A stretch of DNA of 64,000 bases from JAUIIK01 sp963745675 (GCA_963745675.1 CAVUYM010000022.1:124001-188000), one strand, 5' to 3'; counted from the stretch's first letter, positions 48,701 through 58,467 are shown. The notes: a model not told the origin generated them from the letters alone. Made by a program: numbers and translations.

Positions 48701-48745
48701 TCCGTCGCCGTTGTTATCAACCAGGTAATCGCTGATCAAAGACAT
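45677..48745 (-). CDS. Very large M14-type zinc carboxypeptidase-like protein with N-terminal Ca-binding repeats (frameshifted)
   Basis: About 1020 codons. The N-terminus has two EF-hand/dockerin-like loops (LVDNNGDGFIDD and LLDRDGDLLPDA). A long alpha/beta region (SYRRFEAPEGRDHLDMPIRW) leads to the M14 core: VLIVARHHANEISSTNAALR (HxxE zinc ligands), NIVLIPYENADGAALHARLA, PDVLVDNHGVPSHEWVQPFA (third His) and VLSWVTEVNDETATGEHLEM. Frame changes near 46985 and 46520 join the parts. There is no classical signal peptide. It starts at an ATG at 48745 with AGGGG upstream. Substrate unknown. Confidence 0.75.
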
Positions 48746-48834
48746 GTGAGCGTTCCCCTCATCTCCCAGGCTTGAAGCGCATTGTAGGGCTGGGATGATG
48801 CAAATCGCGAGGCCTTCGAGCTTCGAATGGCTTT

Positions 48835-48840
48835 ATAATT
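48835..48840 (+). promoter_or_regulatory. TATAAT -10 box upstream of the 48902 gene
   Basis: A perfect TATAAT lies 62 bp before the GTG start, in the divergent gap with the M14 gene. No convincing -35 was found. Confidence 0.4.
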
Positions 48841-48901
48841 ACCATTAAGGTGAACGAACACCATCGATCCGTGCAGTGAAACGCCACCAAAGGGGACCGC
48901 C

Positions 48902-49618
48902 GTGCAGTCATCGTTTGACCCGCAAAATCATCTTCGCCAACTTGAAGACGGTCGGGATTATTTGGACTTGAAGTGGCGGCTCCTCTGGTTACGGTCACGG
49001 GAACCCGATGCGTCAATCGAAACACAGGTCGTGCCAGCCGACGAAGACGAAATCGTTTGTCGTGCCACGATCTCATTGCGCTCCGGTGCGTCTGTCACGG
49101 GACACGGTAGCGCCCGGCGGTCAGATGACGATCTGGCGGTCGAACTCGCAGAGAACCGTGCACTAACCCGGGCGCTGGCCGCGCTTGGATATGGCACCGA
49201 GTATCTCGATGACGACGAAGTTGAACTCACTCCCACTCCAAATCCTCCGGTTAACCTGATGACGGCGCGGGCGTTGATGGACCGCAATGAGAGTCGCTAC
49301 GAGTCGACGCCGGAACCAGAACCGGAACCCGAACCAAGACCTGAACCGCCGTCGAACCGAGACGATCATTCCGATGCGCCGACCGAGCCTGCTGCTCCAG
49401 CACCGATGCGACCGGCATCCACGATTGATACAGACGCTCCAGCGCCGGAGGATATCTCCTGGACGAAGTTCTGGGCCTGGGCGAAACCGCGAGGTTACGG
49501 CAGCGCCGTCGAGCTCGGCGAGCTGCTCGATGTCGACGTTCTGTCCCACACCCCAGGAGAGATTCGTCGCTTGATCAAACGGTATGAGATGGAACACCCG
49601 CCGGGTGGGATAAATTAG
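48902..49618 (+). CDS. Hypothetical protein resembling DdrA/Rad52-like ssDNA-annealing proteins at its N-terminus
   Basis: 238 aa from a GTG at 48902. The N-terminal 110 residues (DYLDLKWRLLWLRSREPDAS, CRATISLRSGASVTGHGSAR, ELAENRALTRALAALGYGTE) follow a pattern I associate with phage and bacterial Rad52/DdrA-type proteins, where the W-R-L-x-W-R and A-x-T-R/K-A-L-R-A-L-A-x-L-G-Y segments recur. A Pro/Glu-rich linker with alternating EP repeats follows. A C-terminal helical domain (ISWTKFWAWAKPRGYGSAVE) ends it. The annealing function is inference; no catalytic residues apply. Intact. Confidence 0.55.
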   Translation: MQSSFDPQNHLRQLEDGRDYLDLKWRLLWLRSREPDASIETQVVPADEDEIVCRATISLRSGASVTGHGSARRSDDDLAVELAENRALTRALAALGYGTEYLDDDEVELTPTPNPPVNLMTARALMDRNESRYESTPEPEPEPEPRPEPPSNRDDHSDAPTEPAAPAPMRPASTIDTDAPAPEDISWTKFWAWAKPRGYGSAVELGELLDVDVLSHTPGEIRRLIKRYEMEHPPGGIN

Positions 49619-49685
49619 GGGACGGTGACCGGCGGACTCCGTACAATCATGATTGAGGCCACCAGGGTCCTATTGAGGAGTGACA

Positions 49686-51255
49686 ATGAGCGCAGCCGCC
49701 GCCCGACCTCCAACATCCGTCGATAGTGTGATCGTCATTGACTACGGCGGGCAAACCGCCCAACTCATCGCCCGGCGCGTGCGCGAGGCACACGTCTATT
49801 GTGAGTTGGTCCCGCACGATACCACTGCTTCAATTCTCGAAGAGTTGCAACCAAAAGGAATCATTCTCTCCGGTGGTCCGAACAGCGTCTACGAACCGGG
49901 AGCGCCCGGCCTGCCGGACTGGGTGCTCGCGAGCAAGCTGCCTGTCCTGGGCATTTGTTACGGCATGCAGCTGATCGCTCAGGGTAAGGGCGGCAAGGTC
50001 GCCTATGCAAGCGAACGCGAGTATGGCCCGGCTCGCATCACTGCCGTCAACGGCCACCCGCTTTTTCGAGGTCTACCGAACGAGCTCGACGTCTGGATGA
50101 GCCACGGCGACAGAATCGAAGAGCTGCCCGAAGGCTTCGAACCACTGGCCGTCAGCGCCAATTCACCGAGCGCCGCGATGGGCATGGATTCGGTCATCGG
50201 GGTGCAGTTCCATCCCGAGGTGGTCCACACGCCGATGGGCCGCCAGATTCTGCGCAATTTTCTCTTTGACATTTGCGGCTGCAACGGCAACTGGACGCCC
50301 GACTCCTTCATCGACTCCGCTATCGCGTCGATCCGCGAACGGGTCGGCGAGGATCGGGTCTTGCTGGCGCTCTCCGGTGGCGTCGATTCGTCGGTCGTGG
50401 CGGCGCTTGTTCACCAGGCTATCGGCGATCAACTGACGCCGGTTTTTGTGAACAACGGCTTCTGCGTGAAGGCGAAGCCGAGACGGTTCAGGAGGTCTTC
50501 GGCCGCCATTTTCATATGAATCTCGTCTATGTTGACGCTACCGATCGCTTTCTCGGCCGTTTGGAAGGCATCAGTGATCCCGAGGAAAAGCGCAAGATCA
50601 TCGGTGATGAATTCATCCGCGTCTTCGAACGCGCCGCGGTCGAGCAAGTGGCCGGAAAGCCGTTCGCATTTCTCGCCAAGGGACGCTCTACCCAGACGTC
50701 ATCGAATCCACCAGTGCCGAGACCAAAGCGGCTCACAAGATCAAGACGCATCACAACGTTGGCGGATTGCCCGAAGATCTTGCGTTCGAACTCATTGAGC
50801 CGCTGCGGATGCTCTTCAAGGATGAAGTCAGGGATGTCGGAACCCATCTGGGACTGCCGGACGAGATCGTTCACCGGCAACCATTTCCCGGTCCTGGTCT
50901 CGCGGTCCGTTGTCTCGGCGAGATTACAGAAGAGAAACTGATTGCGCTGCGTAAGGCTGACGCGATTGTGCGAGAAGAGATCGAAGCTGCGGGACTCGGA
51001 CGCGAAATCTGGCAGTACTTTGCCGTGCTGTTGCCCGTGCGCTCGACCGGCGTCATGGGTGACGGCCGCACTTATGCCCGGGCCTGCGCCATTCGTGCCA
51101 TCACCAGCGAAGATGCGATGACGGCAGATTGGGCGCGCTTGCCGCACGATGTCCTGGCGCGCATGTCGACCCGCATCACCAACGAGGTGCACGGGATCAA
51201 CCGTGTTGTCTACGACATTTCGTCGAAACCGCCATCCACGATCGAGTGGGAGTAG
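49686..51255 (+). CDS. guaA: GMP synthase (glutamine-hydrolysing), frameshifted twice
   Basis: About 520 aa. The class I glutaminase has LPVLGICYGMQLIAQGKG (catalytic Cys) and VIGVQFHPEVVHTP (His, Glu). The ATP-pyrophosphatase domain has VLLALSGGVDSSVVAALVHQ. After a frame change near 50455 comes EGEAETVQEVFGRHFHMNLV. After another near 50690 come DVIESTSAETKAAHKIKTHH and HHNVGGLPEDLAFELIEPLR. The dimer domain ends ARMSTRITNEVHGINRVVYD and PPSTIEWE. It converts XMP to GMP. The ATG at 49686 has GAGGAG upstream. Confidence 0.96.
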
Positions 51256-51270
51256 CGAACGGTGATCGCA

Positions 51271-51296
51271 CATCCCCGGGGGCTAGCCCTGGGATG
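51271..51296 (+). terminator. Hairpin after guaA
   Basis: CATCCC..GGG, loop, CCC..GGGATG about 15 bp after the guaA stop. The stem has one mismatch and no strong T run directly after it. Confidence 0.55.
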
Positions 51297-51343
51297 AAGA
51301 GGGTATCGCCTGTTTTGATTGACTGATAGGATGCACCGTCGTT

Positions 51344-51913
51344 GTGATGGTTCAGACGATAATGTGCTATTTGTCGAGCAGCGTGAGAGGTTGCCGTCCT
51401 TTGTCTAGTAATAATTTGACTCACATAACCGCGACCTCGCACCGTTCCAAATGGGTTCGATCCACCTGGCTGCCGGTGCTACTGCTGATGACGATCCTCC
51501 TTCTATCCGCCTGCGGCGGCTCGGATAGTAATTCTGTCGATGACCTCGACGATCCAGACGCAAAAGGTTCGGAATTGATCAATGAATACGCCGTGCTCAT
51601 CAAGGAGAAGGATGTCGATGGTCTCGAAGATTTCATCTCTGACGCCTTCATCATCCAGCGGGCTGACGGCAGCTTCCGCGATAAAGCGGACTACCTCCAG
51701 AATCTCCCCGATCTCACCGAATACACCATCTCGGAAGTCACTGCTCTTCAGGATGGAGATGTTCTGACCGTGCGCTGGTTTATCAGCGTCCACAGCGTCG
51801 TCAACGGCGTCCAGACGAGCACCGATCCGGCCCCGCGCCTGAGCACGTTCGTCTACCACGATGGCGACTGGCGCCTGACCTCGCACGCCAACTTCAACGC
51901 GCCAACAGAGTAG
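51344..51913 (+). CDS. Lipoprotein with an NTF2/SnoaL-like domain
   Basis: Up to 189 aa. The hydrophobic segment LPVLLLMTILLLSACGGSD contains a lipobox (LSAC), predicting a membrane-anchored lipoprotein. The mature part (ELINEYAVLIKEKDVDGLED, FIIQRADGSFRDKADYLQNL, RLSTFVYHDGDWRLTSHANF) matches the alpha+beta NTF2-like nuclear-factor-type fold used by many small secreted proteins. The start is uncertain: the first in-frame ATG is at 51344, but the signal peptide would begin nearer 51450. Intact. Confidence 0.7.
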   Translation: MMVQTIMCYLSSSVRGCRPLSSNNLTHITATSHRSKWVRSTWLPVLLLMTILLLSACGGSDSNSVDDLDDPDAKGSELINEYAVLIKEKDVDGLEDFISDAFIIQRADGSFRDKADYLQNLPDLTEYTISEVTALQDGDVLTVRWFISVHSVVNGVQTSTDPAPRLSTFVYHDGDWRLTSHANFNAPTE

Positions 51914-51959
51914 GGATGTCGGTCGTTTCGAACAGAGGCGAAACCAACGCGAGCGAACT

Positions 51960-52232
51960 CTAACTAGTCGAGTAGTTGGTCGAATAGTTCGCCCGATGTT
52001 GCCGCCAGCCGCCGTTCTCATCCCGGTCGTGGAGCTCGATCCAGCGTTCATCGGCTGCGTTCAACAGCAATTGCAAGAGCCGGGAAACGAGGATGTTATG
52101 CCGCCGACTCGCACCGCTAAACGCGTAGATCCATCCGGCAACGTACTCGTGCTTGCGCTCAGCAACAGTCTCATGGTCAAGGAATTCCTCGACCGTGAGG
52201 CGATTTGCGTCCGGCGCGACTGCGTAGCTCAT
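51960..52232 (-). pseudogene. Uma2-family (DUF820) endonuclease gene with an apparent internal deletion
   Basis: 90 codons from an ATG at 52232. The N-terminal half is a good Uma2 start (LTVEEFLDHETVAERKHEYV, AGWIYAFSGASRRHNILVSR, LLQLLLNA). It then jumps to WIELHDRDENGGWRQHRANY, which resembles the family's C-terminal region. The middle third, which carries the PD-(D/E)xK catalytic residues, is missing. The ATG overlaps the stop of the upstream gene (ATGA). It is probably a non-functional remnant, unless the assembly dropped about 270 bp. Confidence 0.6.
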
Positions 52233-55200
52233 GCTATTAAGTAATGCAGCGTGAGGCTGGCGTCTTTGGTGCCGCCTGCCGACTGGGCTGATTTCGTAGA
52301 TGACGATCCGGCCGTCGACGGTTCCGCACGCCACCCGAGGTCCTACCGCATCCATCGACAGAATGTTCGTTGGGTGACCGTCAATGATCACAGGTTGGTA
52401 GTCCAGAAGTATCCCGCTCTCCACGTCGACGAGGCCGATATGGCTGGTGCCGTAAAAACCATCAATCCGAGATCATGGAGCGGTTCAATCACCGCAATCT
52501 TCGCGAAAATCAGTTTAGACCAGATAATCTCACCAGAATCAAGCGCCAGACGCTGTAAACGAGAACGCTCGCGATACGGCTCCGGGTTAGAGACGATCAA
52601 GAACGGGCCATCTTCGTCTTCTCCATAGAAACCACCGGTCGCATGGCAAGGAAACAACCACTCTATCTCCAGCGATTTCGGATCGATCCTGCCGACCCAA
52701 GGTTGGCGCGGCTGGTCTCCGTACGCCCGTTCCCGTATCTGATATGCCTCGGTCGCCATCCGACTATCAAAACGCACCCAGGCCCGTGGGATGGTTGCAT
52801 CGATTTCTCCGCATTCGATCGATCCAAGCGAGTCGATCGCTGCGATTTTCTTCGGTTGCTTGTAAAGTTCCGTCGTCGTGTCGGCGACGAGGTCGCCCTG
52901 CGATGTAACTCTCAAGTCATAACCGGCCGTCGTCCATTGCAATCACATCCGTGTCGTCGCCGTCGAGTGGCAATCGAATGACTTCGGAGCGCCACTCATA
53001 ACGGTTACCGGCGCAGCTGTTCTTCTGTGTTGATCCAGGCAACACACCGATCCGGGCTCATGAGTAATTGGACTGCCGGCAACTCAGTCTTGAACCGAGT
53101 CTCCCTTTCACCATCGTCATGCCATATTTCGAGCTCGTTCTCCCTGTAGCGCAACAATACCGCCATGAGCATCCCAGCCCACACCGCTGATTGGCCATCG
53201 AGGTCGATAGATTTGCTCCACCGTTTCCGCGAGGTCTATCAGCGATTGCACGGTACTGTTGTCGATGGACTGAAAGCGCCAATCAGGAATGCTGGCGTCG
53301 GTGTTCAACCGGCGTGCGATCAAGTTCATGCCAGAGAAATTTGCCACTATGAATCGCGTTCCAGCGCTCTGAATGCAAGGTCGTTTTGTCTTTAGTGTTG
53401 CATTTCGCTGGTCGCTCTTTGTAGCTTGCCACGTTTCGAGCGGTCAGTTCGATGCTCTGACCGTCTCTCGTTGAACCGGACCTTGCATATCTCCGGAGCG
53501 CCATACCTCTCCGATATTTCGTTTCGCTCGAACACGTCAGCTGCGATGTTGTGACGAAAGTTCCAGAGGTAGAGATGTCCTTGAAACGAATAGCCTCCGT
53601 CATAATCGCCTGTTCCCATCGCGAGGAGTCTGGATCGCACGAGTGAAATGAGGCGCTCCGAATCCGCATGGCTTCAAACGTTGCAACGCACGCAAGCGAG
53701 GTCACATCATAGATTGCAACGCGTGACCACAACCCGGCCCAAATTTGGATCTGGAACCATGGCCTGGCGGTGTCGCGCAATCCGACTCAGAATGGCGATC
53801 AACGTTTGGTCAGCATTCCAGTACGATTTCGTATGGAACCCCACTTCCGAGAACACTCCGCCACCGATCGTCATCTCTTGCCGCAGCTGGAGGTCTGGTC
53901 GTTCGTCTGCATTGAGTCGTCCAAGCGATGTCTGGGCGGCCCGCTGGACCGTCACCGCACTGTCATTTAGGATCTGTCGCAGCCACCCGACTGACACCGC
54001 GGACTTGAGTTCGCCGAGCGCGTTCGCTGCGGACGCCCTTACGATCGCTCGAGGATCAGACAACAGGTCGACGAGCGTGGCACTATAAGGTTTTCAATCT
54101 CGCCTCGATCGACCGGGTTGAGATGGAAGTGACGGTATCGAACATGTCGATCGCAGGTGAGCGTCATCCCGATCGAGGGTTGGCCCATGACGGTGTAGTG
54201 CTTCAGCGGCGGCACGCCGCACCTCATCATCATGGTCCCGATAGATAATTGATTAGCAACGGGACGAATAGAACGGGCATCACACGGATTCCTGCTGCGA
54301 TTGCATGAACGTGGCAAGACGGCGTATCCGTACCACGAGGCGCTCAGATAATTCTGGATAGGACCGTCAATGTCTTTGCGCTCGATTGTTAGGAAGCCTT
54401 CGCGTTTTGTCAGCCTGTCGACAGACCTGACCTGTTTCATGGCGAGGGAAGCAGCACCGGAGGACATCCAGCGTTTGTGCCGAACCTTTCCATGACTATC
54501 TATATAGCGCCTGTGCGCTTCCTGCATTTGCCTGGCAATCGACTCAGAGGGCATATCTTTCCACCAAGCGTCCAACGGATCGGCGCTCTTCGAGCAAGTT
54601 TAAATACGATCTCGCCACGCGGGCGAGAAGCGAATCAGGGTACGCCTGGAGCATTAGCTGGCTGATAAGCACCGAGCAACGAACTCGGGACTAAACTCTT
54701 TGCCACTCAGTCCGGATATATCGACTCGCAGCTCGATTGCTAGCATTTCGTCATGAACTGTACTCGATCAGAGTTGGCACAGCCAACTCGCTTTGTGAAT
54801 GGAGCAACGCGTGCACCAAACCCGTGAGTCGCTGTCCGTTGGCCTCATATACCTCCTCGATCATCCGTTCGGCGGCTGTCTCGAACAGTTCGCCAAGGGC
54901 GAACGACGACCACTTGCGCAACGCGCTCTTCCGGCGCATCGAGCATTTCGAGGAGCGCCTCAACCGTCGTCTTGTCACCGAGTAAGCCGAGCGAGATTGC
55001 TGCATGTTCGCAGACGACGTCCGACTCATCCTGCAACAGATCGATTAGCAACGTTATCTGATCGGTCGCGCCAAGACGACCGAGAGCTGCGCGAACGGCT
55101 GCATGGCCCGGTAATTTTCCTGATCGGGGATCCATTCAACGAGTGCTGGAACGATGTCCGGGTGCTGGTAGGCGCCAAGTGCGAACGCGGCGTTCTCGCG

Positions 55201-55660
55201 TCGAGTCGGCGATTCACTTTGAAGCGCTTCGATAAGGTCTGGAACGGCCTCGGCAGAGCTCATCTCGCCCCGAGCGGCATCGACGAACCATAACGGCGTT
55301 CTGTCAGAACTGCCATCTGGAATCGAACGGCGACCTTGGATCACATCAAGAACCAGATGTGCCCCCTCAGCAACGAGGTCGTCCTTGCTACTAAGAAGCT
55401 TCGACGAGCGCACGCGTTGCCCGCTTGCCATAGCGAACGAGCGTCAAAATTGCACAGCGACGAACATCCTCATCGTTGTGTTGGAGATAAGTTGATTAGA
55501 CCAGGTAAAGACTTGGGGTCACGGAGCTGGCTCAGCATCATGAAGCGTGATCTCGAAATCCGGGCCGAGTGAAGGTCATCCAGCGCAGCAGTTCGCGCAG
55601 ATGATTTCGGCGGACTTCGGGGGTTATCGGGCGGGCGGTACCTCGGGTTGGTTCATACAT
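52229..55660 (-). CDS. Large HEAT-repeat plus beta-propeller protein, heavily frameshifted (one gene or two)
   Basis: About 1140 codons from an ATG at 55660 (MYEPTRGTARPITPEVRRNH, with AGAGGAG upstream). The first half has HEAT/armadillo-like repeats: AVPDLIEALQSESPTRRENA, ALGRLGATDQITLLIDLLQD, ISLGLLGDKTTVEALLEMLD and DPRAIVRASAANALGELKSA. The second half reads as propeller strands: VAIYDVTSLACVATFEAM, SFQGHLYLWNFRHNI, VGRIDPKSLEIEWLFPC, and CGTVDGRIVIYEISP. At least eight frame changes are needed, so exact boundaries are uncertain. No enzyme motif is visible. It probably serves as a scaffold. Confidence 0.6.
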
Positions 55661-55708
55661 GGCTCCTCTCTGCGTCCGGTTTATGCGCCCGGCGCTGGCG
55701 GTGTTGGC

Positions 55709-55722
55709 CCGGTATGTACCGG
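55709..55722. promoter_or_regulatory. Inverted repeat upstream of the HEAT/propeller gene
   Basis: CCGGTA-TG-TACCGG, about 50 bp upstream of the start, flanked by outer GTGT...ACAC. It is possibly an operator; no matching regulator is known. Confidence 0.4.
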
Positions 55723-55783
55723 ACACGAATGATCATGCATCTCATGATACGGCGCTGCGGCCAAATGTCAACGATGGCAGGAA

Positions 55784-57269
55784 TCACTCGGGCACAATGT
55801 TGACCGTTGACACTCTGGCGGATTCCAGGTCGATGACGCGGATCGCGTGGTTGTTCGTGTCGGCGACGTAGAGCTTGCCATCAGATATCGCTAGCCCGTG
55901 AGGCTCGAAGAAGGCGGCAACGTCGCCGGGACCGTCGGCGTGGGCGGGGTCGCCGGTCCCGGCCAGGGTCGTGATGCGGCGCTCGACGGGATCGAGGCGC
56001 TTTATCTTGTTGTTGTAGGTGTCTGAGACGTAGATCAATCCAGTGTCGGGGTCGACCGCGACGCCGGTTGCGTGCTGGAGCAGCGCATCGTCCAGCTCAC
56101 CATCGATATCGCCCCAGTCGAAGAGATCCTTGCCGACGAGCGTTGCGACGTCACCGTTCGGGCTGGTCGCGCTGGTTCGGATCGAGCTTGTCTCGGCGTC
56201 GGCGAAGAGCAAGCCTTCGCCGAACTGCGCGATGCCGCTCGGTTGGGCCAGCCAGGCGCGCGGCACACGGTCGTCGCGCTTGCCCTCATGACCAGTGCCG
56301 GCAAAGCGTCGGACCTCGCCCTCGCCAATATCGAGCATCCAGAGCTGATGGTTCCCGGCCATAGCGATGAAGAGCGTGCCGTTGACCACGACAACGTCCC
56401 AGGGAGAGCGCAGGTCCGTCTCCAACGCTGGGCCTCCCGAGCCGTAGGAACGCGCGATTTTCCCGGTGCCCGCGACGGTCTTGACCTCGCCGGTCGCGAG
56501 GTTTACCCGTCGAATGCTGTGATTCTCGGTGTCGGCGACGTGCATTATGCCGTCGTGAATGTCCAGACCATGCGGCGCTCTGAACAACGCTTCGTCGGCG
56601 GGGCCGTCGTGAAATCCCGGTTGTCCGCTCCCAAACACACTGGCGGATGCGTCCGTCCAATTCCGCTTCAACGATACGGTGATTGCCTGTATCAGCGATG
56701 TAGATGGTGTCGCCAACGCACTGCACCGCGGTGGGATAGGAGAGCACTCCTTCAACCGGTCTAGGCTCGGCCAGCAGGTCGAATGGCGCTTCGTTGAGAT
56801 CACCGGCGGCTGCCGCTTCTTCAATCATCTGGGTGACGGCGCTCAGCATCGTATCGGGATCGAATTCGCCTTCGTGTTTGCCGATGACGCGGCCATCAGG
56901 GCCGATGAACATGAGCGTCGGCCAGGCGCGCACCGCGTATTCGCTCCAGACGCGCATCGCGTGATCGTTGATGATCGGGTGGTCGATGTGCAGTCGACGA
57001 ACCGCATCCTGAAGATGAACGTCGAGGCCCTCGGTCGTGTACTTGGCGCTATGGACGCCGATGACGAGGAGCTGATTGTGGAAGTGGGCTTCGAGATCCC
57101 GCAACTGCGGGATGACGTGCAAGCAGTTGATTCAGCCGTAGGTCCAGAAATCGAGAATGACGAGCTTGCCTCGCAGGTCGGCGATCTTCAGAGGGCGTTG
57201 GGTGTTGAACCAGGTCAACCCATCCGGGAACTCGGGCGCACGGACGGTTCCAGGGTACATGCTCGCCAC
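55784..57269 (-). CDS. Thioredoxin-like/NHL-repeat protein with in-frame TGA at the redox cysteine (candidate selenoprotein)
   Basis: About 495 codons from a GTG at 57269 (VASMYPGTVRAPEF). The thioredoxin-like domain runs LVILDFWTYG-[TGA]-INCLHVIPQL; homologous proteins have GCINC here, so the TGA at 57134-57132 (codon 46) replaces the first Cys of CxxC. The protein continues in the same frame (VIGVHSAKYTTEGLDVHLQD, AVRAWPTLMFIGPDGRVIGK), then NHL repeats (TIYIADTGNHRIVEAELDG; a frame change near 56640; PHGLDIHDGIMHVADTENHS; GLIYVSDTYNNKIKRLDPVE). Hairpins lie 20-34 nt after the TGA. It resembles NHLRC2-type proteins, whose exact role is unclear. Confidence 0.85.
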
Positions 57270-57280
57270 AGTTCATCTCC

Positions 57281-57601
57281 CTATTCTGAGGTCTCGTCGG
57301 ACCCGTTGGCATCATCTTGTTCGGTATCGAGCAATACTTCGTAGCGTCGACGATGACGGATGCTGTAGTCGCTCAGGAAGCGGGCAGTGTCTATCGACTT
57401 CCACTGCCCGGAACGCGGATCTGGACGCCCGGCGTAGGAGATTCGGACGGGAAAGACGCGGCCAAACTCACCGCTTCGGACGGCGTTGGCGAGAAGGTCC
57501 AGATCGCGCTCGCCCGGAATGTCGGGGATACGTGCGTCCGGGTCAGCGATATCTGGATCGCTGCCAAACCAGATGTAGAGGGTAGCTTCGTTGCTGGACA
57601 C
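57281..57601 (-). CDS. Hypothetical protein between sulfurtransferase and thioredoxin/NHL genes
   Basis: 106 aa from a GTG at 57601 (VSSNEATLYIWFGSDPDIAD). It includes VRSGEFGRVFPVRISYAGRP and ARFLSDYSIRHRRRYEVLLD, and ends in an acidic tail. No family recognised and no Cys. It lies 5 bp after the sulfurtransferase stop and 11 bp before the next start, so it is clearly within the ffh operon. Longer in-frame starts upstream would overlap the sulfurtransferase gene. Confidence 0.65.
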   Translation of the reverse strand: MSSNEATLYIWFGSDPDIADPDARIPDIPGERDLDLLANAVRSGEFGRVFPVRISYAGRPDPRSGQWKSIDTARFLSDYSIRHRRRYEVLLDTEQDDANGSDETSE

Positions 57602-57606
57602 CGACG

Positions 57607-58467
57607 CTACGCGGGTTCGCCGGTTTCGATCGGCAGGTCGTCGCGGTTGCCCCACTCGGCCCATGAGCCGTCATAGACTTTGACATCGTCCCAACCCGCC
57701 ATCATCAGCGCGATAGCAGCATGTGCAGCGCGCACCCCACCCTGGCAATAGGTGACGACCGGCGCGCCATCGGGAATGCCGAGGTCGTTGGCGCGCGCCT
57801 TAAGGGCGTCTACATCCAGGAAGCGGCGATCGCCGTCCCATGCGAGATTGTCGTTCCAGAGGCCGTAGACGACGTTTGGAACACGACCACCGCGGGCTGC
57901 GCGTGCCTCTTCGCCAGTGTATTCAGTCCAGCGCCGGACATCGAGTACGACGGCGTCGTCCGACTCTGAAGCGGCCAGCGTTTCGCTCGCGTCTGCAACG
58001 AGCTCTGGTCGATAGGTGTCAGGATTCATCGTGAACGAAGCGCCTGCGCTCGCGGACGGTAGCTCTGCCGTTTGCGGCCGGTCCTCCTGCTGCCACGCGG
58101 TCCAGCCTCCGTCGAGAATGCGTACCTGTTCGCCGTGTCCGTAGCGGGCGAGTACCAGCCAGAGGCGCGACGCGAAATGGCCGCCTTCATGGTCATAACC
58201 GATGATCTGGGTGTCGTCGCTGATGCCGAGCCGTTCCATCGTCGCAGCGACCTTCTCTGGCGGTGCGATCATGCCGTCGATAGCGTGATCCAGATCGGTC
58301 AGATCGGTCGACCAATTCAGGTAGTGCGCGCCGGGAATGTGAGCGGCTTCGTAATCGGCTTTGGCATCGTGATCGAATGCGTAGCGGCAATCGAGGATGA
58401 CGATGCCATCGTCATCGAGATGTTCTTCCAACCATTCAGTGGAAACCAGAAAATCCTGCACCGACAT
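57607..58467 (-). CDS. Two-domain sulfurtransferase (thiosulfate or 3-mercaptopyruvate type)
   Basis: 286 aa tandem rhodanese protein. The inactive N-terminal domain has VILDCRYAFDHDAKADYEAA, HIPGAHYLNWSTDL and IIGYDHEGGHFASRLWLVL. The active C-terminal domain has VVLDVRRWTEYTGEE and PVVTYCQGGVRAAHAAIALM; CQGGVRA is the catalytic loop with the persulfide Cys. The loop CQGGVR(A) is nearer to TST than to the CGSGVTA of MST. It transfers sulfane sulfur to cyanide or other acceptors. The ATG at 58467 lies 27 bp after ffh. Intact. Confidence 0.9.
   Translation of the reverse strand: MSVQDFLVSTEWLEEHLDDDGIVILDCRYAFDHDAKADYEAAHIPGAHYLNWSTDLTDLDHAIDGMIAPPEKVAATMERLGISDDTQIIGYDHEGGHFASRLWLVLARYGHGEQVRILDGGWTAWQQEDRPQTAELPSASAGASFTMNPDTYRPELVADASETLAASESDDAVVLDVRRWTEYTGEEARAARGGRVPNVVYGLWNDNLAWDGDRRFLDVDALKARANDLGIPDGAPVVTYCQGGVRAAHAAIALMMAGWDDVKVYDGSWAEWGNRDDLPIETGEPA

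Noticed and set aside
49305..49350. Repeated GAACCGGAACC as a DNA repeat element
   Set aside because: It encodes the in-frame EP linker of the 48902 gene.
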